Positions 35,778 through 44,692 of a stretch of 64,000 bases of DNA are shown in pieces. The notes below the pieces were generated by a model. It was given only the letters and a program-made list of their open reading frames with translations. It made no database searches and was not told where the DNA came from. Each line of letters starts with the position of its first letter. The first letter of the stretch is position 1. A program made the translations under genes and the position numbers. Source of the DNA: Bacteroides_E sp964522975 (GTDB lineage: Bacteria; Bacteroidota; Bacteroidia; Bacteroidales; Bacteroidaceae); contig CAZFXK010000002.1 of NCBI GenBank assembly GCA_964522975.1, positions 1 to 64,000 on the forward strand, read 5' to 3'.

Positions 35778-37163
35778 TTAATACGTAGAAAGAAAGTCGA
35801 TTAGAGTACGAATTCCTACCCCTGTACCTCCTCTTCCTTTATAATCCTGAGCCTCTTCAAGGAAAGCAGGTCCTGCAATATCCATATGAACATACGGATA
35901 TTTGGCAAAATGCTCTAAGAACTTTCCGGCTGTAATGGTTCCGGCATTCCGTCCACCAACATTCTTCAAATCAGCAACTGTAGATTTAAGTTGATCCTTA
36001 AAATCCGACCAAAAAGGAAGCTGAACCAAACGCTCGTGTACTTTTTCTCCGGATTTAATTAAATTATCCATGACTTCTTGATTGGCATTTCCCATAACAC
36101 AAGAAGCTTTATTTCCAGCTACAATAAGAGCAGCCCCGGTTAATGTTGCTGCATCTATGATTAACTCAGGCTCATATTGATTGGCATAAGCAATGGCATC
36201 TGCTAAAATCATTCTACCTTCAGCATCTGTATTTAATACCTCTACCGTAGTACCATCATACATTTTTATGATATCTCCCGGAGTATAGGCTTTTTGTCCC
36301 GGCCTGTTATCGGTGGCAGGAATCAAACTTATGATATGTACATTTAATTTATTTAAGGCTGCTGCATATAATGTACCAATCATACAAGCTGCCCCTCCCA
36401 TATCACTCTTCATACTATCCATTGAACCTAAAGTGGGCTTTAAGCTTAAACCTCCCGTATCAAAGACGATACCTTTTCCTACTAATACAATTGGCTTAAC
36501 ATTCACTGCATCTGCCGGCTTATATTCCATTATTGTAAAAGTTGGAGGATCTATAGAACCTTTATTGACAGCTAACAGTCCTCCCATTCCTAACTTTTCA
36601 ATCTCCGACTTATCTAACACTTTCACTTCAAATCCCGCCTCTTTTCCTAATATCCGGACTTCGGCTGATAGCTTTTCTGCATTTAGATAACATACCGGCT
36701 CATTTACCATATCACGAGCCCAATAAACAGCTTTTAGTGTATTATTTAATTTCTCTACTTTTTCTTCAGACAAATCACCATATAAACCAACTTCTTGAAG
36801 AGCATATTTACGATCCTCTTTGTCATTAAAGTATTTTAAAAACTGATAGTTAGCCAGCATAAAGCCTTCAGCTAGAGCTAAGGTAGCTTCACCTTCTCCT
36901 ATTATGACAAAATTATCCGCTTTTTTATCCAATTGCTTCCTCACTTTGTAACCGGCTAGACGCATCTTCTCCATATCATCCTGTTCTTGAATGAAAAAGA
37001 CATAAGTACTTCCTTTTTTTATAAAGTCATCTTCTTTTTCTGATTCTTGAAAAGATTTTGAAAAAGATTCATGTTCAGCTGATAATGTATTTATTCTGCC
37101 TTTTGAGGGCAAAACATATACTAAGTTCGCATTTTTATCTATCTCTTTTATTTTTTGGATCAT
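35778..37163 (-). CDS. pepA: Leucyl aminopeptidase, M17 family
   Basis: A 461-residue cytosolic zinc aminopeptidase that trims N-terminal residues from peptides. The N-terminal macro-like domain (1-150) is followed by the catalytic domain with NEPVCYLNAEKL, VLVGKGIVFDTGGLSLKP (metal-binding Lys and Asp), KSDMGGAACMIG (Asp), and the signature NTDAEGRMILADA with the Asp, Glu and catalytic Arg. The C-terminal GTITAGKFLEHFA and KGRGGTGVGIRTL blocks are typical. Slightly shorter than E. coli PepA (503 aa), as in other Bacteroidetes. It is separated by 246 bp from pantothenate kinase upstream. Confidence 0.94.
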   Translation of the reverse strand: MIQKIKEIDKNANLVYVLPSKGRINTLSAEHESFSKSFQESEKEDDFIKKGSTYVFFIQEQDDMEKMRLAGYKVRKQLDKKADNFVIIGEGEATLALAEGFMLANYQFLKYFNDKEDRKYALQEVGLYGDLSEEKVEKLNNTLKAVYWARDMVNEPVCYLNAEKLSAEVRILGKEAGFEVKVLDKSEIEKLGMGGLLAVNKGSIDPPTFTIMEYKPADAVNVKPIVLVGKGIVFDTGGLSLKPTLGSMDSMKSDMGGAACMIGTLYAAALNKLNVHIISLIPATDNRPGQKAYTPGDIIKMYDGTTVEVLNTDAEGRMILADAIAYANQYEPELIIDAATLTGAALIVAGNKASCVMGNANQEVMDNLIKSGEKVHERLVQLPFWSDFKDQLKSTVADLKNVGGRNAGTITAGKFLEHFAKYPYVHMDIAGPAFLEEAQDYKGRGGTGVGIRTLIDFLSTY

Positions 37164-37409
37164 AGTTCTACTGTTTTTTATTTACATACCATATGATAAC
37201 AACAAAGAATCTTTATTGTTTAAATACAGACTTACTATTCTTTTTATATTTTGTCTCGATGAAATATATGGCAAGTAAAAAACAGAGAAACCAACAGTAG
37301 AGAAATATCAATTGAATCCAAAAATCTCTTATAAGTAAAAGGTTCCAATAGATTTTCTACCAGGCTTGACACAAATAAAGACTTTAATATTGAATGAAGC
37401 TCTTAGAGC

Positions 37410-38252
37410 TTATTTTACATCCTTAATCTTAGAATTCTGCTTGTAAGCTAAAGCCGCCCCGATGGCCGTAGTATATTCAGAATATTTTGGGATAATAAAA
37501 TTCACACCATACATATTCTCTATTTTTATAAAGATATCTTTGCACTGAGGCAATTGGGTTAAGTTACCAATTAAAACAAAATCTTTAATAGAGCTATTAA
37601 GTGAAGATAGAATGGCTGCCTGACCAATAGATCGTAGAACTAAATGTATGATACCTGTTGCTAAATCTTCAGGAGAAGCGTTGCCGTCAACTTTACCAAA
37701 AATAGAAGCAGTAGCATCTAAAGGGAGACCGGGTAAAGCACTTTTTGATATATCTTGTATCTGTAAATCTATATTCTTCAGCGAACCTTTAGTCGCTAAA
37801 TCGGCAATAGTTTGAATATTTTGTGTTTTCAATAATAATCTTGATAGCCCCATAAGCGTACCTCCCCCAATACCTGTACCTCCAACATGTTCTACATGAT
37901 CTCCTTCAACCTTAACAAAAGATGTTCCTGTCCCCATACTGACAACAATTAAATTCTTAAGTCCGGTAGCATATTTCGCGCCCAATCCATTGGCCAAGAA
38001 TTCATCCACTTTTGCAGTAGGAAGACCATAGACAGGACTATTAACATAAGCATTTCCTACTCCGGTAAGTACAATTTTCTCTATGGTCTTGGTATCAATA
38101 CTATTTTCGTATATGTATTTACCAAAAGCGCCAAAAAGTGAGGCCACCGGACTTGATGCTTTTACAAACATAGGTGCTTTAATTTCACCTTTCTCAAAGC
38201 CTATTATTTTAGTAGTACTACCTCCAACATCTATTCCAATCACCACACTCAT
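37410..38252 (-). CDS. coaW: Type II pantothenate kinase
   Basis: A 280-residue ASKHA-fold kinase that phosphorylates pantothenate, the first step of coenzyme A synthesis. The phosphate-1 loop is GIDVGGSTTKIIGF at the N-terminus. LTGVGNAYV, a VSMGTGTSFVKVEGDHVEHV block (phosphate-2) and GGTGIGGGTLMGLSRLLL follow, with a C-terminal FVLIGNLTQLPQCKDIF adenosine motif. These match the staphylococcal/eukaryotic-like type II enzymes found in many Bacteroidetes. Type II enzymes are typically insensitive to CoA feedback. It is transcribed on its own or with pepA, which lies 246 bp downstream. Confidence 0.9.
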   Translation of the reverse strand: MSVVIGIDVGGSTTKIIGFEKGEIKAPMFVKASSPVASLFGAFGKYIYENSIDTKTIEKIVLTGVGNAYVNSPVYGLPTAKVDEFLANGLGAKYATGLKNLIVVSMGTGTSFVKVEGDHVEHVGGTGIGGGTLMGLSRLLLKTQNIQTIADLATKGSLKNIDLQIQDISKSALPGLPLDATASIFGKVDGNASPEDLATGIIHLVLRSIGQAAILSSLNSSIKDFVLIGNLTQLPQCKDIFIKIENMYGVNFIIPKYSEYTTAIGAALAYKQNSKIKDVK

Positions 38253-38367
38253 TTTTATTCAATTATTTTTATGGAATTCATCTTTATAACAAAGAGAAAA
38301 CTATTTTTTATTACCATTTAGTGCTTTAATAAAGTCACCCTATAATTATAATTCCTTCAAAGAAAGA

Positions 38368-38395
38368 ATCTCCTTATGAATTAACATAAGGAGAT
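38368..38395 (-). terminator. Terminator of valS
   Basis: An 11-bp perfect stem (ATCTCCTTATG and complement) with a 6-nt loop directly after the valS stop codon; T content on the minus strand is moderate. Confidence 0.6.
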
Positions 38396-38400
38396 ATAAT

Positions 38401-41028
38401 TTATTTTTTAAGAGTTGCTATACTCTCTTCCAGTGATTGTATTATTGTTTCAGTATCCTCTTTCTTTTTGCGTTCTAACTCCACTACTGCCTCCGGTGCA
38501 TTAGCCACAAAGTTCTTATTTTCTAATTTTCTCAAGATACCTTTTAGGAAATCTTTCTTATGCTTTAATTCAGCCTCTAATCCCTCTAACTCTACCTCAA
38601 CATCAATTTTATCACCTACAGGAACCGTAAATTCAGTAGTTCCAATTAAAAATGATGCCGCATTATCCTCTTTCATCTCTATGGAAGCTATTCTTGAAAG
38701 ATTACACATTTTAGTGAGTACCGACTCATATGGTTGAACAATATTATCTCCCAATATGTGCAAATCTAAACTATCTTTCATTGCAATATTCTTCTGGGCT
38801 CTTATGGCTCGTACATTTGTAACAATAGATTTAATATTCTCAAATTGAGTTACAATATCTTCATCATAAGATAAATCAGTAGTTGGAATTTGAGCAACCA
38901 TAATACTATCACCCTCATTTCTATTATATATTGCTTGCCATAACTCTTCAGTTATAAAAGGCATAAATGGATGAAGCAATTTTAATAAAAACTCAAAATA
39001 ACGAAGCGTATCCTCATAAGTCTGCCTGTCAATTGGCTCTCCATACTTGGGTTTTATCAACTCTAAATACCACGATGAAAACTCATCCCAAAAGAGCTTG
39101 TATAAAACCATCAAAGCCTCACTTAATCTAAACTTACCATAAAGATCTTCTATTTCATTCGCCGTTTTATTTAACAAAGAGTCAAACCACTGAGAGGCTA
39201 ATTTAGCTATTTCCGGTGTTTCAAGAGAATCATCAACTTTCCACCCTTTAATCAAACGAAAAGAGTTCCATATCTTATTATTGAAGTTTCTTCCCTGTTC
39301 ACACAAAGCAACATCAAAAAGAATGTCATTCCCGGCTGGAGCAGATAACATCATCCCCATACGTACCCCATCAGCACCATATTGATCAATTAACTCTAAA
39401 GGATCAGGAGAGTTTCCTAACGATTTCGACATTTTCCGACCCTCTTTATCTCGTACTATGCCGGTAAAATAAACATTTTTAAACGGTTTATCCCCTTCAT
39501 ATTCATAACCCGCCATAATCATGCGTGCAACCCAGAAGAAAATAATATCCGGAGCAGTAACCAAGTCACTCGTTGGATAATAATATTTCATCTCCTCATT
39601 ATTGGGATTATTAATGCCATCGAATAATGAAATCGGCCATAACCAAGAAGAAAACCAAGTATCCAAACAGTCTTCATCTTGTCTTATATCAGCAAGAGTC
39701 AGATTTTGATTTCCGGTTTCTTTTTTTGCCAAATCAAGTGCTTGATCAGCCGTTTCAGCTACCACAAAACCACCTTCAGGAAGAAAATAAGCGGGAATTT
39801 GATGCCCCCACCACAATTGACGACTAATACACCAATCTTTTATGTTTTCCATCCAATGCCTATAGGTATTCTTATATTTCGAGGGATAAAACTTGATGTC
39901 ATCCTTCATAACCGGGGTTAAGGCTATTTCTGCCAAATGCTCCATTTTCAAGAACCATTGCATTGATAATTTAGGTTCAATAGGCACCTCTGTACGTTCT
40001 GAATATCCCACTTTATTGATGTAATCTTCTACTTTTTCCAATAAATTGGCTTCCTCTAAATCCTTTACAATTTGCTTACGAACATCAAATCGATCCATTC
40101 CCACATAAAGGACGGCATTCTCACTAAGAGTTCCATCATCATTAAAGATATCTATGGAAGGTAAATTGTATTTTTCTCCCAACATATAATCATTCACGTC
40201 ATGTGCCGGAGTAACTTTTAAGCAACCTGTACCAAACTCAACATCAACGTAGTCATCTTCAATTACCGGAACAGATCGATTAACCAAGGGAACAATTACT
40301 CTTTTTCCTTTAAAATGGCTATTCTTCTCATCGTTGGGATTAATACACATGGCAGTATCACCCATAATGGTTTCAGGACGCGTAGTTGCAACTATTGCGT
40401 AATTATCTTCACCCTCAACATAATAACGTAAATAATACAATTTACTATTTTCTTCTTTGTATACCACCTCTTCATCCGATAAGGCAGTTAAAGCTTTCGG
40501 ATCCCAATTAACCATACGAATTCCACGATAAATCAAGCCTTTATTATACAAATCAACAAAAACTTGAATTACACTCTTACTCCGTAATTCATCCATCGTA
40601 AAAGCTGTCCGACTCCAATCGCACGAAGCTCCTAATTTACGTAATTGTTTTAAAATTATTCCCCCGTGCTCTTCGGTCCAGGCCCATGCGTGCTCTAGAA
40701 ACTCATCACGTGTTAAATCCGTTTTCTTTATTCCTTGTTCGGCTAAACGATTTACCACTTTATTTTCTGTAGCAATGGAAGCATGATCTGTTCCGGGTAC
40801 CCAACAAGCATTCTTTCCTTTCATACGGGCTCTACGGACTAAGATATCTTGAATCGTATTATTTAACATATGCCCCATATGAAGAACTCCTGTTACATTA
40901 GGTGGAGGAATGACGACCGTATAAGGCTCTCGACTATCCGGTTTCGAACTAAATAAATCTTTCTCCATCCAATACTGATACCACTTTTGTTCTACATCAG
41001 CGGGATTGTACTTACTTGCTAATTCCAT
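38401..41028 (-). CDS. valS: Valine--tRNA ligase
   Basis: An 875-residue class I aminoacyl-tRNA synthetase charging tRNA-Val. The HIGH motif appears as PPPNVTGVLHMGHMLNNT (about residues 41-58). The CP1 editing domain lies at about 190-340 (ATTRPETIMGDTAM, GCLKVTPAHDVNDY). WWGHQIPAYF and the KMSKS motif in REGRKMSKSLGN-like KEGRKMSKSLGN (around 530) follow. The anticodon-binding domain ends with the coiled-coil tRNA arm (DVEVELEGLEAELKHKKDFL to the end), which is diagnostic for ValRS over IleRS. Length is typical. It has a TATTTTTG promoter element and its own terminator. Confidence 0.97.
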   Translation of the reverse strand: MELASKYNPADVEQKWYQYWMEKDLFSSKPDSREPYTVVIPPPNVTGVLHMGHMLNNTIQDILVRRARMKGKNACWVPGTDHASIATENKVVNRLAEQGIKKTDLTRDEFLEHAWAWTEEHGGIILKQLRKLGASCDWSRTAFTMDELRSKSVIQVFVDLYNKGLIYRGIRMVNWDPKALTALSDEEVVYKEENSKLYYLRYYVEGEDNYAIVATTRPETIMGDTAMCINPNDEKNSHFKGKRVIVPLVNRSVPVIEDDYVDVEFGTGCLKVTPAHDVNDYMLGEKYNLPSIDIFNDDGTLSENAVLYVGMDRFDVRKQIVKDLEEANLLEKVEDYINKVGYSERTEVPIEPKLSMQWFLKMEHLAEIALTPVMKDDIKFYPSKYKNTYRHWMENIKDWCISRQLWWGHQIPAYFLPEGGFVVAETADQALDLAKKETGNQNLTLADIRQDEDCLDTWFSSWLWPISLFDGINNPNNEEMKYYYPTSDLVTAPDIIFFWVARMIMAGYEYEGDKPFKNVYFTGIVRDKEGRKMSKSLGNSPDPLELIDQYGADGVRMGMMLSAPAGNDILFDVALCEQGRNFNNKIWNSFRLIKGWKVDDSLETPEIAKLASQWFDSLLNKTANEIEDLYGKFRLSEALMVLYKLFWDEFSSWYLELIKPKYGEPIDRQTYEDTLRYFEFLLKLLHPFMPFITEELWQAIYNRNEGDSIMVAQIPTTDLSYDEDIVTQFENIKSIVTNVRAIRAQKNIAMKDSLDLHILGDNIVQPYESVLTKMCNLSRIASIEMKEDNAASFLIGTTEFTVPVGDKIDVEVELEGLEAELKHKKDFLKGILRKLENKNFVANAPEAVVELERKKKEDTETIIQSLEESIATLKK

Positions 41029-41069
41029 TGTTTAGTATTTAACTCTAAATTTTCCTTCAAATTTAATTG

Positions 41070-41077
41070 CAAAAATA
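41070..41077 (-). promoter_or_regulatory. -7 element for valS
   Basis: CAAAAATA (TATTTTTG on the minus strand), 42 bp upstream of the valS start. Confidence 0.5.
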
Positions 41078-41111
41078 GTAAATTAATGCCGATATTAGTC
41101 ATAAGATTATG

Positions 41112-41119
41112 TACTTTTG
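41112..41119 (+). promoter_or_regulatory. -7 element for the DUF3810-mazG operon
   Basis: TACTTTTG, fits TAnnTTTG, 19 bp before the DUF3810 ATG, giving a leader of roughly 13 nt. Confidence 0.5.
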
Positions 41120-41137
41120 ATTAAATACCAATAAGAT

Positions 41138-42259
41138 ATGAATGAAACCATGAACAATACACCGAAACGCAAGAAAATTCGCATCCGATATATTGTGTTG
41201 CTTTGTTTACTCATCTACGTTTGGTTAACCCTATTAATCCCACCATTAGGCACATTATACGCTAAATGGATTTACCCTTATGTTTCAGTTATACTCTCTA
41301 GTTTTTCAAAATTATTCCCATTTTCACTGAGCAACTTATTTATTATCTCAGGAATTTTAGGACTAATCATTTATCCCATCTATTCCCGTCATAAAAAAGA
41401 ACAACGATCTTGGAAAAAAATAACATTTCAAACCGGTGTATTTATTGTTTGTTTCTATGTCTGGTTTTATATTGCTTGGGGGTTGAATTATGCTCAACCT
41501 GATTTTTTTCAGCGTACGCCCATGAGTAAAAACAACATTTATGACAGAGAACTCTTTACCGATTTTATTGAAGAATATCTGGGAGGATTGAATAACAGTT
41601 ATACTTTAATTGAAAAACGAAACATTAACAGAATACGCAAAAAAATTTATAGACAATATTTTTCACTCAATCCTCAGGAATATGGCATACATAACTTAAC
41701 CATTTTACCGCCTAAACACAAAAGCGTTGTTTTCCCTAAACTATTTACTAAAATGGGAATATCCGGTTTTATGGGACCTTTTTTCTGTGAATATCACATC
41801 AATGAATTTATACCAAACTCACAATATGCAAGTACTTTTGCACACGAACTATCTCATTTCTTAGGTGTTGCCAATGAAGCAGAGGCTAGTTTTTATGCTT
41901 ATATAGCTTGCACCAATTCCATGGAAAAAGAGATTCAATTTAGCGGTTATCTTTCGGTCTTAAGTTATGTATTGCGTGATGCAAAAAAAATATACACTGA
42001 AGATGAATACGAGCAAATCTTATCGGGTATCAGGCCTGAAGTGAAGGAAGTGGCAAAACAAAATTACTCATTTTGGAAGAAAAATTGTAGTCCTCTCTTA
42101 TCCAATGCTCAAAATAAGATTTACGACCTCTATCTCAAAGGAAATAAAATCAAATCAGGTACAAATAATTATTCCGAGGTAATGGAATTGTTAATTTCAC
42201 ACCAACAATGGAAGAGAGAACAAGAAGAACTATACCGCATTCAAGAAGGGCTCAAGTAG
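41138..42259 (+). CDS. DUF3810 membrane protein with an HExxH metallopeptidase-like motif
   Basis: A 373-residue protein of the DUF3810 family. Three helices in the first about 115 residues (IRYIVLLCLLIYVWLTLLIP, LFIISGILGLIIYPIY, TGVFIVCFYVWFYIAWGLNY) anchor a soluble domain. Around residue 236 is STFAHELSHFLGVANEAEAS: an HExxH zinc motif with a second Glu nine residues later, the gluzincin-like arrangement. A further helix pair follows. The family is listed as unknown function; a zinc-dependent protease role is inferred from the motif. The 3' end overlaps mazG by 52 bases, so translation of the two is likely coupled. Confidence 0.85.
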   Translation: MNETMNNTPKRKKIRIRYIVLLCLLIYVWLTLLIPPLGTLYAKWIYPYVSVILSSFSKLFPFSLSNLFIISGILGLIIYPIYSRHKKEQRSWKKITFQTGVFIVCFYVWFYIAWGLNYAQPDFFQRTPMSKNNIYDRELFTDFIEEYLGGLNNSYTLIEKRNINRIRKKIYRQYFSLNPQEYGIHNLTILPPKHKSVVFPKLFTKMGISGFMGPFFCEYHINEFIPNSQYASTFAHELSHFLGVANEAEASFYAYIACTNSMEKEIQFSGYLSVLSYVLRDAKKIYTEDEYEQILSGIRPEVKEVAKQNYSFWKKNCSPLLSNAQNKIYDLYLKGNKIKSGTNNYSEVMELLISHQQWKREQEELYRIQEGLK

Positions 42260-43023
42260 AGGCCTTTGACCGTTTATTATCTATTTTAGACGAATTAAGA
42301 GAAAAATGTCCTTGGGATAGAAAACAGACCAATCAAAGTCTACGCCCCAATACAATAGAAGAGGTTTATGAGCTAAGTGACGCACTTTTAACCGAAAATG
42401 ACGAAGAAATATGTAAAGAACTGGGAGACGTTTTGCTCCACGTTATTTTTTATGCTAAAATAGGTTCAGAAAAAACATCTTTCGATATAAAAGATGTTTG
42501 TGACAAGCTATGTGATAAGCTTATATTCAGACATCCTCACATTTTCAGTAACAAAAAAGTTAAATCAGTAGAAGATGTTACTAATAATTGGGAAAAACTG
42601 AAATTAAAAGAAAAAGGAGGAAATAAGCGGGTTCTTAGTGGGGTTCCTACTTCACTTCCTTCTTTAATAAAGGCTTTCCGAATCCAAGAAAAGGCCAGAA
42701 ATATTGGCTTTGATTGGGATCAAAAGGAGGATGTTTTTAACAAAGTAAAAGAAGAATATTACGAATTCAAAGAAGAGCTTATAGATAATTCTAATGCTGA
42801 ACGTATCGAAGATGAATTTGGTGATTTGCTCTTTAGCTTAGTCAATGTAGGACGATTATACAACATTGACCCTGATACTGCATTAGAAAAAACGAACAAA
42901 CGATTTATTCGCCGTTTTAATTATATGGAAGATCATACCCTAAAAGAAGGTATTGATCTTAAAGGTTTATCCTTAGATGAAAAGAATGAAATTTGGGAAC
43001 AAGCAAAAAAAGAAGGCTTATAG
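42208..43023 (+). CDS. mazG: Nucleoside triphosphate pyrophosphohydrolase MazG
   Basis: A 271-residue all-alpha NTP pyrophosphohydrolase that removes aberrant nucleotides and can lower ppGpp. Two MazG domains: the first has LREKCPWDRKQTNQSLRPNT, the metal motif EEVYELSDALL...EEICKELGDVLLHVIF (ExxE and ExxD), and the second has FDWDQKEDVFNKVKEEYYEF with EDEFGDLLFSLVNVGR. The only in-frame start before the conserved AFDRLLSIL is ATG 42208, which lies inside the DUF3810 gene, so the 52-base overlap is real unless a non-standard start is used. Operon end marked by a terminator. Confidence 0.93.
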   Translation: MEERTRRTIPHSRRAQVEAFDRLLSILDELREKCPWDRKQTNQSLRPNTIEEVYELSDALLTENDEEICKELGDVLLHVIFYAKIGSEKTSFDIKDVCDKLCDKLIFRHPHIFSNKKVKSVEDVTNNWEKLKLKEKGGNKRVLSGVPTSLPSLIKAFRIQEKARNIGFDWDQKEDVFNKVKEEYYEFKEELIDNSNAERIEDEFGDLLFSLVNVGRLYNIDPDTALEKTNKRFIRRFNYMEDHTLKEGIDLKGLSLDEKNEIWEQAKKEGL

Positions 43024-43053
43024 ATTTTTGCTTGACTACTCAAGAATAAAACA

Positions 43054-43083
43054 AAAAAATCGACTTTTATTAGTCGATTTTTT
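43054..43083 (+). terminator. Terminator of mazG
   Basis: A 12-bp stem (AAAAAATCGACT / AGTCGATTTTTT) with a 6-nt loop and T run; symmetrical, so it may also end the convergent sigma-factor operon. Confidence 0.8.
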
Positions 43084-43130
43084 GTTTTAAGTAAATCTGA
43101 AGCGCTATTTCTAATACTTACCAAACATCA

Positions 43131-43595
43131 TCAATTCCTACCCCTGCCTCTTCTATGCCTATGCATACCTTTTAACAGATGCCGATGAAATTTCGTTTCC
43201 GCTTGTTGGATTCTATAAATCTTTTCATAAGATAAGATTTCAACAAACTTGTTATAATATTCCCTCTCTACTTCTGCCTGTTGCATACGAATATCCTGAA
43301 GTTCATCCAATAAGATTTTATACTCTTTTTCAGACAACGAAACATCCTCTCCCTGTTTGAACAATAAGCGTGTTTTTCTATTCAACGAGGCTTTTTTATC
43401 TTGTAACTCAAAGAATAAAGGAAAAAATTCAGAAGCCTCTTTTTTCGTTAAATTCGCTTCTTTAACCATAAATTCTTGTTGCTTGTTTTTATATTCTTCC
43501 GGAGATATTTTTTGCTGAACAGAGCGACAAGAATAACCCCAACTTAAAGGAAGAAAACCCAAAATAAAGCTTATCAACAATAATGACCTTTTCAT
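43131..43595 (-). CDS. Periplasmic CpxP/Spy-like protein of an ECF sigma cassette
   Basis: From ATG 43595 a 154-residue secreted protein (the frame also opens at 43625). The signal peptide is MKRSLLLISFILGFLPLSWG. The mature part is helical and strongly charged (KKEASEFFPLFFELQDKKAS, LLDELQDIRMQQAEVEREYY, SYEKIYRIQQAETKFHRHLL), the pattern of CpxP/Spy/heavy-metal-sensor proteins, with a His/Arg-rich end (MHRHRRGRGRN) that could bind metal. It is third gene after a sigma factor and anti-sigma factor, so it is probably a sensor or target of that system. Start assignment rests on the signal peptide. Confidence 0.7.
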   Translation of the reverse strand: MKRSLLLISFILGFLPLSWGYSCRSVQQKISPEEYKNKQQEFMVKEANLTKKEASEFFPLFFELQDKKASLNRKTRLLFKQGEDVSLSEKEYKILLDELQDIRMQQAEVEREYYNKFVEILSYEKIYRIQQAETKFHRHLLKGMHRHRRGRGRN

Positions 43596-43608
43596 TTCAT
43601 CTGTTTTT

Positions 43609-43986
43609 TTAATAATTCTCACCATTCTCTGCTAAATAAAGATATAAGGAGTAATCGTCCATTTGGGCTTTTTCAAATGAAATATCTAAATACTCTTCGG
43701 ATATTATCTCATCATATGTATACGATGATTCTTCCGTTTTACTAGAGCCAAGACTCCAAGATCCTATACGGATTATCAATGCAGCCCCAACAAACATAGC
43801 AGCCATATACACCCATGGCCTTATTTTAAGCCACAACGAATCCTCTTCCTTCTCAGCTATAATTACCCTTTCTTTTTCAGGTAAGCAATCGATTATCTGA
43901 TCTGTTAAACGATCAAAATACCCTTCCGGAACCTCAAATGGGTTTTTAGTTCCTACTTTCTCTCGTATTTTTTTATCTTCTTTCAT
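43609..43986 (-). CDS. Membrane-anchored anti-sigma factor (Bacteroidetes type)
   Basis: A 125-residue protein with a cytosolic N-terminus (NPFEVPEGYFDRLTDQIIDC, a motif shared by small Bacteroidetes proteins encoded behind ECF sigma genes), one transmembrane helix at about 57-77 (WVYMAAMFVGAALIIRIGSW), and an acidic periplasmic tail (YTYDEIISEEYLDISFEKAQ). It has no ZAS zinc motif. Position directly after the sigma gene (51 bp) and overlap with the CpxP-like frame support its role as the sigma-binding membrane regulator. Mechanism inferred from context. Confidence 0.75.
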   Translation of the reverse strand: MKEDKKIREKVGTKNPFEVPEGYFDRLTDQIIDCLPEKERVIIAEKEEDSLWLKIRPWVYMAAMFVGAALIIRIGSWSLGSSKTEESSYTYDEIISEEYLDISFEKAQMDDYSLYLYLAENGENY

Positions 43987-44037
43987 AACAAAATCTGACT
44001 CTCTATATTTCTTTAGACTGTATAACCACCAAAAGGT

Positions 44038-44592
44038 TTAATCTATATCATTTAAATACGCCTCAATTTTTTTCACAGCATGATGATAAGAAGCTTTAAG
44101 CCCCCCAACCGAGGTTCCGGTTAATTCTGAAATCTCTTCATAAGGTATCTCCTCATAATACCTTAAGAGAAACACTTCTTTCTGCTTTTCGGGTAATAAC
44201 GAAATTGCTTTTTGCAAATGGACCTGTATCTTGTCACCAGAAAAATAGGGATCACTTTCAAGCTTATCCATCAAAAAATTATCAGGATCATCAATTTTCA
44301 CCTTTCTCATTTGATTTTTTGAAGTATTTAAAAAAGTCATGCTTTCGTTGTACGCTATACGATAAAGCCATGTAGATAATTTCGCTTCCCCTCTAAAAGA
44401 ATCAATATAATTCCAAGCCTTTATGAATGTATTCTGCAACACATCATCAGCATCTTCATGAACCAATACCATACGACGTATCTGCCAATACAACTGCTGA
44501 CTATACTCTTTTACAATCCATTCAAAGCCCTCTCTAATTGTTTGAGGGTCAGAAAGTAATTGCACTACTTTTTCTTCGTCGTAAGATTGCAT
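44038..44592 (-). CDS. ECF-type RNA polymerase sigma factor
   Basis: A 184-residue group 4 sigma factor. Region 2 is HEDADDVLQNTFIKAWNYID (2.1-2.2) with FRGEAKLSTWLYRIAYNES (2.3-2.4). Region 4 is LPEKQKEVFLLRYYEEIPYE followed by the helix-turn-helix EEISELTGTSVGGLKASYHH. No region 1 or 3. It likely directs an envelope-stress or metal-response regulon, as its operon continues with a membrane anti-sigma and a CpxP-like protein. A TATTTTTG-like element at 44655-44662 may drive it; autoregulation is common in such cassettes. Confidence 0.9.
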   Translation of the reverse strand: MQSYDEEKVVQLLSDPQTIREGFEWIVKEYSQQLYWQIRRMVLVHEDADDVLQNTFIKAWNYIDSFRGEAKLSTWLYRIAYNESMTFLNTSKNQMRKVKIDDPDNFLMDKLESDPYFSGDKIQVHLQKAISLLPEKQKEVFLLRYYEEIPYEEISELTGTSVGGLKASYHHAVKKIEAYLNDID

Positions 44593-44654
44593 TTTATATT
44601 AATTAATTCTTTTAGTAGGTCTTTGTTTAGTAACAAACCAGACAATAAAGCCAT

Positions 44655-44662
44655 CAAAAATA
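44655..44662 (-). promoter_or_regulatory. -7 element for the ECF sigma operon
   Basis: CAAAAATA (TATTTTTG on the minus strand), 63 bp upstream of the sigma-factor start. Confidence 0.4.
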
Positions 44663-44692
44663 CAATAAAAATTCTTGATTGCCATTTTATAT

